NCBI GenBank assembly: GCA_900642245.1 | Contig: CAAAJI010001191.1 | Span: 1-12,402 of the forward strand | Reading direction: 5' to 3' | Length of the DNA stretch: 12,402 nucleotides | From: Fragilaria radians | Lineage: Eukaryota; Bacillariophyta; Fragilariophyceae; Fragilariales; Fragilariaceae | Shown here: piece after piece, positions 6,224 through 12,402 of the stretch | Layout of the letters: every line of letters starts with the position of its first letter | Position numbering within the stretch: the first letter of the stretch is position 1 | Made by a program: the position numbers and the translations under genes | The notes under the pieces: model-generated | The model's database searches: none | What the model was told of the DNA's origin: nothing | The model's input: only the letters and a program-made list of their open reading frames with translations

Positions 6224-8368
6224 GATGGATCGTTTTTCTAATACGCTACGATTGACAAATTCCTCAGAAGTCTTGGGGCCTGCATAACTGGTTGGACGTG
6301 TGTAGCCTTTCTTACCATACCTTCCAGCCATGACGACTAAGCCAGTCGTAGAATGTGATGATGATCCATGTAGCATCTCATCTGGATTCGCATGACAACC
6401 ATAGGGATCTTTTTCTCGGAATTTCCTTCCCTTCTTTCCCCACTTTTGCATCGTCTTGTGACTCTTACCTCGTTTCTCTCCATTTCCTGCCGTTGTTGTA
6501 TTCCCTCCTCCACCTCCATCCATCCAATCTAAAATATCTAAATCAAGTTCTGAATCATCTTCCGGAATATCATCGGATTCACCCAAGTTTTCGACTGTGG
6601 TAATCACTTTGTGACTTTTTTCTTGTTGTAGTGTGCTACTACTGAGCTTCTCCTGAAGCTTTCGAGTTTTTGTCAGAGCCGTAGCAATCGTTTCTCGTCG
6701 AAATTCTTGTCCGTCAGTTGTCGGAGGGGCATGATTATACAACAATCTTCCCTCGGCATAATCCTTAATGACAATACGAGCAGCACGATGAAAATCAGGT
6801 ACTCCCGAAGATGGTGCCAACATACTCCTTGCAATACAGTAGGTTGTCAAGAGATCTTCACCAGACGGTGGAGCAATAAAAATATCTCTATTGCCAAGAT
6901 CTTTCTTTATTGGAAGATGTATTCCATATTGTGCATTCAATATTTCTCGTGGTATTCTTTGACAGATGAGTTCCATGACAGGCCAAAAGTCTCTCATTTG
7001 AGCAATGGGGTAGACTCCTGCAGCAATCAGATCCGCTGCGTTACTAACAAAGGACGGAAAGACCAATCCAGGACAATCACAGAGCATCATATCATCACGA
7101 TCAGGAAGGAGCAATGTTTGAAAATGCTTCGTCTTTCCTGGTTGAGCTGCAACACCCACTCGGGACACTCCATGACTGTGTCGAGAACTTCCCACCAAAA
7201 CATTAATGACACTCGATTTACCCACATTTGGAAAGCCGACCATACCAAATTGAACTCTACCCTCAAAGCGGGCATCTGGTTGGCAGCCATATTGCTTGGC
7301 AAAGGAAAGTAGCCAATCAAGAAGTTGCTGGCGAGTTAACGGCATTTCAATTCCAATATTTTCCCGAGAAGTAGTATTGGTAGCTGATGAGTCTACGTTA
7401 TTACTCTCCTTTGAAGGATTTGGATTGCTATCTTGAATATCGTCGTCGTCGTCATTGTCATGTTTTTGATTCGCCATTAGACTATTGTTATCATCCAATG
7501 GGATCTCTCTAGCCTTTTTTCGTTCTTCATAGGCAGCATTATCCAACTTTTCTTGTTCTTGATGAGCGGAAAAGAAAACATGATCCCAACCTTCCGATTG
7601 AAAATATTCATGCCATTCCTTCCTTTGTTTCTGTGACAGGAAATCACTTTTATTGATAAGTAATAACATGGGCTTTCCCAAATCTTCGACGGCATACGAT
7701 CGTAGGTCATCCGACAAATAAAATAGTGGATTTCGAGCATCGACAATTTGCAGGACACAGGCACTTCTTTCCATGACTCTCCAGAGTTGTCTCCATACTT
7801 CTAAATTCTTTTCAAAGGGTGTCACTCTAGCATTCTGTGACTCTTGGAAGAGTTGTTCCTCACGGGCAGCAATGCCACGACGCCATTGTAGGAATGCTTC
7901 CTTTTCATTGACATCCAATTCTTCAGGAGTTGTCGTTTCATCCCAGGGGGGACGTCTTGGGACAGATAGTTCCTTGAATACAAAATCCGTAGTTTCAGGA
8001 CGAACTTGATCATCTTCCCAATGAACTCGAATGCCATTGTTGTTTCGAATTTCTGTTCCTACTTCATCCAAAACAAGAAATTGTTCTCGTTCCGAAGCAA
8101 ATGCTCGATTGGCAAGTTGAGCTTGTCCTAAGAAGTCTGCAAGATCATCCATTTCCAATACAGATAACAACTTCTTTTCGTTGGAATCAACTTCGACTCC
8201 AATATTAGTCGTTCCTGGAGCCATTGCCATTCCTTCACCACGACTGCTACCATTTGATTTAGGAGTGAAGCGTCTTATTTGTGCTCGAGCCAAGGCTCGT
8301 CCCATTCCAGCTTCTCTTTCATTCTTCTTTGGCTTACCCTTTCGAGATGTGCCTTGACTACGAGGCAT
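6221..8368 (-). CDS. LSG1: LSG1 family large-subunit GTPase (60S biogenesis), 715 aa
   Basis: LSG1 is a cytosolic GTPase that releases the export adaptor NMD3 from pre-60S ribosomes. The frame shows the circularly permuted GTPase order expected of the family: G4 NKSD (239-242), G5 SAH (267-269), G1 GFPNVGKSS (378-386), G2 region PGKTKHFQT (410-418) and G3 DCPG (431-434). The Lys/Arg-rich N-terminus (GKPKKNEREAGMGRAL), the VHWEDDQVRPET segment (115-126) and the basic C-terminal tail with KWGKKGRKFREKDPYG also fit LSG1. Length is near human (about 658 aa) and yeast (about 640 aa); the extra length is mostly an acidic Asn/Asp/Ser-rich insert between G5 and G1 (about 290-340) and a Gly/Asp-rich C-terminal spacer (about 595-632). 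No intron is needed. An in-frame TGA at 8377-8375 lies just upstream of the start. It appears complete and functional. Confidence 0.95.
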   Translation of the reverse strand: MPRSQGTSRKGKPKKNEREAGMGRALARAQIRRFTPKSNGSSRGEGMAMAPGTTNIGVEVDSNEKKLLSVLEMDDLADFLGQAQLANRAFASEREQFLVLDEVGTEIRNNNGIRVHWEDDQVRPETTDFVFKELSVPRRPPWDETTTPEELDVNEKEAFLQWRRGIAAREEQLFQESQNARVTPFEKNLEVWRQLWRVMERSACVLQIVDARNPLFYLSDDLRSYAVEDLGKPMLLLINKSDFLSQKQRKEWHEYFQSEGWDHVFFSAHQEQEKLDNAAYEERKKAREIPLDDNNSLMANQKHDNDDDDDIQDSNPNPSKESNNVDSSATNTTSRENIGIEMPLTRQQLLDWLLSFAKQYGCQPDARFEGRVQFGMVGFPNVGKSSVINVLVGSSRHSHGVSRVGVAAQPGKTKHFQTLLLPDRDDMMLCDCPGLVFPSFVSNAADLIAAGVYPIAQMRDFWPVMELICQRIPREILNAQYGIHLPIKKDLGNRDIFIAPPSGEDLLTTYCIARSMLAPSSGVPDFHRAARIVIKDYAEGRLLYNHAPPTTDGQEFRRETIATALTKTRKLQEKLSSSTLQQEKSHKVITTVENLGESDDIPEDDSELDLDILDWMDGGGGGNTTTAGNGEKRGKSHKTMQKWGKKGRKFREKDPYGCHANPDEMLHGSSSHSTTGLVVMAGRYGKKGYTRPTSYAGPKTSEEFVNRSVLEKRSI

Positions 8369-9074
8369 TATTTTTCAACTATAATTTTGCCAACTGTCGA
8401 AGAAAAATTCAATGGTGGATAAAATGTCAAGTGTATCAAATCTAATGCTTACATTTGATTCAAGATATAGTACTGAATAATTGCACCATTGCTGGTTTAC
8501 AAGTAACGATAGCAACCAAAATTGGTAGTCTACTATAAAATCATGTTCCATTCCAGTGTCAGATACTTGATTTCAAATGCTGGTGACTAACATTGAAGCA
8601 TGCTATTTGAAACATCTCGCTAATAGTTTAAACTTATCCAACTTCCATTGAGTTATCATTGGAGCAACAATCAAATAAGGCATCACTTACATTAAAAAAT
8701 GTACTCTACTATACTCATGATGAAAAAGGAATAATGATAATAATGATATATCAACGAAAGTCTCTTAATAACGGTATTACCATTGCAGGTATGTTACAAG
8801 TTGTTGGATGTTGATCATGAATCAAAATTTAGTGAAACTTTTCAGGAGCAAATATTATGTAATAACATTAGTATTTGTAAGGATCGAATTCATCTTGAGT
8901 GTGACATGAAATTTGATAATGATCTAGCAGCCATTGTTGTGTATCCTCTTTTCTGACTCTGCAAGAGGGGTAATTACCACAAAATGGATCAATATCCTAG
9001 TCAAAGAGTTGGATTCGGTAAATTATCCAGGCATATGTTGCATAATATCTTTGACAATGAGCCTCATGTTTGAA
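8369..9074. other. Intergenic: LSG1 upstream and sulfotransferase downstream flanks
   Basis: About 700 bp of AT-rich DNA with no reading frame of note on either strand. It should hold the LSG1 promoter (right of 8369) and the sulfotransferase 3' UTR (left of 9075). I see no RNA gene, long repeat or recognisable mobile-element remnant. Confidence 0.5.
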
Positions 9075-10517
9075 TTAATCCCAGATATTTTGCCATTCGG
9101 GTCCCATTAATTTATAAAATCGTTTGTTGTATGGATCAAAGAATTTTTGTAACTTTGCCCTTGTCATTGGATCCATCTTGGGTGAGGTATACTGTGTCAC
9201 CATTTCCCTACGGCTAGTATCAAACGAAATAGGAGACAATCCCAGCCAATGGATAGTTCTCTCCATTACATCTTGAGCATTTTGTTTCAATTGTTCTTCG
9301 GATACAAATAGAATTTCCGATGGATCCCTATCCATTTCTTGAAGCCATTTGAACCAGTCCTCAAGTTGCAATGCATACAATGACCGAGCTATAGGAAAAT
9401 CTCCAGGAACTTGAGCTCGTTGATAGTTTCGCCATGCCTCCTTTTCTTCTAGGGAACCAAAAAAATTATCAGATTGTGTTTCGTTGGGAATTAATCCGAA
9501 AACATTCAAAATCTTCATATCAGCCTCCACCCATTCCTCGAATGTTTGATTTTCTCTAACCTTACTAAACCATGCCGGTACTAAATGGTCGTCCATCAGA
9601 AAGTTGTAATGACTGAACAATCGATCAATAGGATTTCTGAGAGATACCATGATTTTAACCCAGGGTACAGTGCAAAGTATTGCCTGCGGGATGTGACCAG
9701 AGTACAATAGATAATCAGGTGTCGCATCAAAACTAATCATTGACGAATTGGATCTGATGATAGGCATCAAGTAGTCGTTCTCATAAAGATTTTGTCGAGC
9801 GATATCGATACGGACTGTTGTGCCTATTTTTTCGTTAGTATTCCATTGTTTAAATTTCCTCATACCACGCGGCTGAAAAGAATGCAGTTCCTTCTGCCCT
9901 CCCTTGACAATGAATGGATGCTGAATCAAATATTTGAATATCGACGATGTTCCTGCTTTCTTGGCTCCAATTATGAGAAAGAACGGTGCTCGTCGTCTCC
10001 AAGAATCAAGGTCGTTATCGGGAAGGAACCAAGACGTTTCATTTCCCAAGTCACAATATTTGTTTAAAAATGTTTGTTGCGTTTTCGATAGCTTTTGAGA
10101 GTTATTTACCCTATTTGAAGTGGGTGCGACACTGCCACTCTTTGTTTTATTGGCCTTGGATGGCTTTGGCATAATTGTTGACTTGGATGGCTTAGGAATG
10201 ATTGTTGACTTGGTTGGCTTAGGAATAATTCTTGTCTTGGAAGACTGAGGAATGACTCCTTCCTCGATCGATTGAGGAATAATTGTTGCCTTGATCGATT
10301 GAGGAATAACTTCTGCCTTGGAGGGCTTAGGAGTTACTGATGTTGTCATGGAAAAATAGTCATTTTCAACTGTTTTATCCGCTCCAAGAAACGACATCAC
10401 ACCAAACAAGGCAACAAAAATTACAACAATGCTCCAATAACGAAGAATACATATCAAGCAAGCATTCACAATGCGATTGGTGGTACTGGCTATCGACGTT
10501 CTTGCCATGATTATCAT
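9075..10517 (-). CDS. Golgi-type type II membrane sulfotransferase with repeat-bearing stem, 480 aa
   Basis: This enzyme should transfer sulfate from PAPS to a glycan or protein in the Golgi. After a short N-terminal tail there is one membrane anchor (about residues 28-45, WSIVVIFVALFGVMSFLG), then a stem of seven 9-residue repeats around IPKPSKSTI (about 62-121). The catalytic domain carries the 5'-phosphosulfate loop IIGAKKAGTSSIFKYL (182-197), HPFIVKGGQKELHSF behind it, and the 3'-phosphate site KIMVSLRNPIDRLFSHY (288-304) with the conserved Arg and Ser. The C-terminus has the FFDPYNKRFYKLMG element typical of the family. The open frame extends five codons further 5' only through TTG at 10532, so I start at the first ATG, 10517; ATG at 10508 has a better +4 G and would give 477 aa. 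Acceptor unknown. Heparan-type and other sulfotransferases share these motifs. Confidence 0.85.
   Translation of the reverse strand: MIIMARTSIASTTNRIVNACLICILRYWSIVVIFVALFGVMSFLGADKTVENDYFSMTTSVTPKPSKAEVIPQSIKATIIPQSIEEGVIPQSSKTRIIPKPTKSTIIPKPSKSTIMPKPSKANKTKSGSVAPTSNRVNNSQKLSKTQQTFLNKYCDLGNETSWFLPDNDLDSWRRRAPFFLIIGAKKAGTSSIFKYLIQHPFIVKGGQKELHSFQPRGMRKFKQWNTNEKIGTTVRIDIARQNLYENDYLMPIIRSNSSMISFDATPDYLLYSGHIPQAILCTVPWVKIMVSLRNPIDRLFSHYNFLMDDHLVPAWFSKVRENQTFEEWVEADMKILNVFGLIPNETQSDNFFGSLEEKEAWRNYQRAQVPGDFPIARSLYALQLEDWFKWLQEMDRDPSEILFVSEEQLKQNAQDVMERTIHWLGLSPISFDTSRREMVTQYTSPKMDPMTRAKLQKFFDPYNKRFYKLMGPEWQNIWD
10152..10334 (-). repeat. In-frame 27-bp tandem repeat, about seven copies
   Basis: Prolines recur every nine residues (TPKPSKAEV, IPQSIKATI, IPQSIEEGV, IPQSSKTRI, IPKPTKSTI, IPKPSKSTI, MPKPSKANK). 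The DNA copies still resemble each other, for example plus-strand AGGAATAATT starts spaced 27 bp apart. The unit is in phase with the sulfotransferase frame, so copy-number change would lengthen or shorten the stem without a frameshift. Confidence 0.85.
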
Positions 10518-12020
10518 TTCATTTTCCACCAAGAAAAAAATGACAAACGAGTTCCTAGTACAACACTAGTAGCGTACTCAACAATAACATTAATTTTGAA
10601 ACTGGCATTTACTCGAACAATATGTTGCAATCTTCAATGTACTCTCGGACATGTATTAATAATACTTGCAAAGATAAGAGCCTAGGGCTACGACATGTTC
10701 CCAATAGCGGTACCCATTTTTGACGTAAGCCCCACAGAAAATCAAACTTACAATGACCTACATTAAAGAATGAAATATTCAGCTTTATTAGCTGTAACAA
10801 GAGAATGATCAAGAGGCTGGCCTTGCAGCTAAATTAATAGCTGTTACGAATTGAATTCATCCAACATGGAGAGTTGACAAATGGTGATAGGGGGTAAAAA
10901 TCTGTCACAGGATAAAGATAGATTATTGACTAAGGGATTGAAGCGGAGTAAAGGTTCGGACATTTGAAGCCAAATTACGCTAATTCTTCAGAAAGGCAAA
11001 AAGAATGATGTGATCTTTTGTGTAATGAAGGTAGAATTATATTCAGTGCCGCAAAGGAAAAATGTTTTACCACCGTAAGAGAGTGGCATCTTTTAGATTT
11101 AAAGTCAACTGTACTTCGATATTGAATAGCAGTAATGTGGCAGTAAAAGATTATGGTACACAAGGGAGGCATCAGAGTAAGGATTCTTTTGCGTCACATC
11201 TTACATGTTTGTGGTGATGAAATGGTGACTGTTGAAATACTTCAATGGGTGGGTGCTGAGAGTATTGCAAACTTGCAATAAATTGGCGGAAAATTTCCAA
11301 ATGACATAGATGTAACCTTTGCAAATGAGTCATGAATCAAGAATCAATCATAGCTACTAAACCACGATAAAAAACATAAATCGATCCATCTATTTCGGAT
11401 GGATAAATACACAAAGCTTTTTAGCTGCATCAAGAATCCAATGAAGAGTGAACCCTGTAGACACAAAAATTAACAAGAAGTGTGTCACAACCCAAAATGA
11501 GTCTTGTCGGCTTAGAGAAGTTCTCTATCTTAACGATATGCAATTACATTTCGAGGAAATTCGTTCATGTTTTTCTTCCATGGACATCCAATTGTGAATA
11601 TTCCTCTTTTTGCTTCTTCCTGGATATATCAAGTAGCCTAGATACTATTTGAGGTGATGAAATCCCTCACAAAATCACAACACTTTTACTATGTGCATTG
11701 AAAACAGAGAGAATAGGAGTTGTGCATTATGAATTTAAATGCCATGCCAACAAAAATATGGCAGATGCAACTTTGCTGAAAAACTTAAATTTCATAAATC
11801 AGCACTAAGAATTCAAATCATATCAATGGTTCAGAATAGTTTGAGCATAGGTTTGATGGGAGTATGTGATCTAATTCAAGTTATGGCCGAATACATGTTG
11901 ATTCAAAGAAGGGCACATACAAGGGTCTTGGAGAGATCTGAGCTTTCGTTTCAGTGCTGTGATAAAATCAACCGTAATTCAATACAAAAATAGGACAGGA
12001 AAACTATTTTGGATTAAAAA
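10518..12020. other. Long AT-rich non-coding stretch upstream of the sulfotransferase
   Basis: The left end should include the sulfotransferase promoter. Short frames at 10609-10812, 10975-11172 and 11739-11993 have no domain, signal or start context that I can support. A small hairpin sits at 11384-11404 (ATCCATC with GATGGAT, 7-base loop). I found no tRNA or rRNA. Parts may be old transposon sequence too decayed to read. Confidence 0.4.
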
Positions 12021-12021
12021 A

Positions 12022-12195
12022 AAGGTGTCAAATGAACAATGGCTTTTGGACATTGTTTTTCAAACAGAAAAAATAGAAAACTTTTTGAACTTAAATTGGC
12101 TTGATTGTGAGCTGCATTCCGATCTTATATCATTTATTGGGAAAGCTGACACTGCGTACACTTGCTTTTCAAATAGTTGTCCTCATATTGCATAG
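12022..12195 (+). pseudogene. Possible RNase H fragment of a Ty3/Gypsy-like element
   Basis: A plus-strand frame reads NEQWLLDIVFQTEKIENFL, then CELHSDLISFIGKADTA, ending at TAG 12193-12195. This order resembles the pol RNase H segment of Ty3/Gypsy elements, where an EKELLAIVF-like helix with a following EKF is succeeded by a TDHKSL strand. HSDL replaces the usual TDH, which would break the usual histidine. No DASxxG segment is readable upstream and nothing continues after the stop. The match is by eye and short, so it is tentative. If real, it is a dead remnant in the same orientation as the relic at 3660-4190. Confidence 0.35.
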
Positions 12196-12272
12196 TATCC
12201 AAAATGTCTTTTGGAAATCAGTGTTCATGTTCCAACATTATGATCTTGGTTGATTCATGAGTTTTGGATACT
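12194..12272. repeat. Inverted repeat, 11-bp perfect arms
   Basis: AGTATCCAAAA at 12194-12204 pairs with TTTTGGATACT at 12262-12272, with 57 bases between. It lies directly after the possible RNase H fragment. It may be a structured end of a small element or chance; no flanking target duplication is visible. Confidence 0.35.
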
Positions 12273-12402
12273 GCAGATGAACTGTTCGATCCATTGAATT
12301 CCTTTCCAACTAAGGAGCGTATAAGTTACCAATGAGGTGGGAAACATAGTCATCCTTTAGTCCCAAATACCTTCCCATTCCTTTCCCAGTAGTTTGTAGA
12401 GT
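12273..12402. other. Unassigned right edge
   Basis: The last 130 bases carry no frame or motif that I can support on either strand. A gene beginning beyond the edge cannot be excluded. Confidence 0.3.

Noticed and set aside
6707..7312. 201-codon plus-strand open frame
   Set aside because: It lies wholly antisense to the conserved GTPase core of LSG1 and has no domain; it is a shadow of that gene's codon use.
10518..10532. Five extra N-terminal codons for the sulfotransferase
   Set aside because: The extension begins with TTG, not an ATG. A nuclear eukaryotic gene should start at the ATG at 10517 or 10508.
11739..11993. 84-codon plus-strand frame next to the possible RNase H fragment
   Set aside because: I could not match it to any retroelement domain or host family; calling it coding would be a guess.
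12279..12290. TGTTCGATCCA resembling a tRNA B box
   Set aside because: No A box at the right distance and no cloverleaf can be drawn around it.
1..12402. A novel multi-gene system such as a defence island or biosynthetic cluster
   Set aside because: The five genes are of unrelated, mostly housekeeping or secretory type, separated by long spacers with introns and relics. Nothing suggests joint function.

Overview
The window looks like nuclear DNA of a stramenopile, most likely a diatom (possibly an AT-rich raphid pennate). The evidence is spliceosomal introns of 57-73 bp with GTAAG donors, a eukaryotic LSG1 ribosome-biogenesis GTPase, Golgi-type glycosyltransferase and sulfotransferase genes with N-terminal membrane anchors, and decayed Ty3/Gypsy pol fragments of the kind common in diatom genomes. 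I cannot name a species.

Layout, left to right. All five supported protein genes lie on the minus strand. (1) 1-969: the 5' part of a GT31-like hexosyltransferase, cut by the left edge near its probable ED motif. (2) 1574-2973: a four-exon gene for a protein with two HMG boxes. I assembled it from splice sites and reading frame; it predicts 403 aa. (3) 3660-4190: a plus-strand Ty3/Gypsy pol relic covering the RNase H/integrase junction and the integrase zinc finger, with stops and a frameshift. (4) 4639-5160: a small secreted protein with a stand-alone Reeler-like domain. (5) 5161-6220: non-coding, with an isolated splice-site pair and a cluster of three inverted repeats just past the end of LSG1. 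(6) 6221-8368: intact single-exon LSG1, a circularly permuted GTPase. (7) 9075-10517: a type II membrane sulfotransferase whose stem contains a 27-bp (9-residue) tandem repeat. (8) 10518-12402: almost entirely non-coding and AT-rich, with a possible RNase H relic of a Ty3/Gypsy-like element near the right edge.

The genes do not form a pathway. LSG1 is a cytosolic 60S-maturation factor, the HMG protein should be nuclear, and the other three belong to the secretory route: two Golgi-type enzymes that could modify glycans and one secreted protein. Grouping those three is inference only. I see no operon, CRISPR array, tRNA, rRNA or intact mobile element, and no convincing new multi-gene system. 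The points most worth a second look are the reconstructed HMG gene, the lone Reeler protein, the repeat-bearing stem of the sulfotransferase, the hairpin cluster at 6032-6167 and the two retroelement relics.
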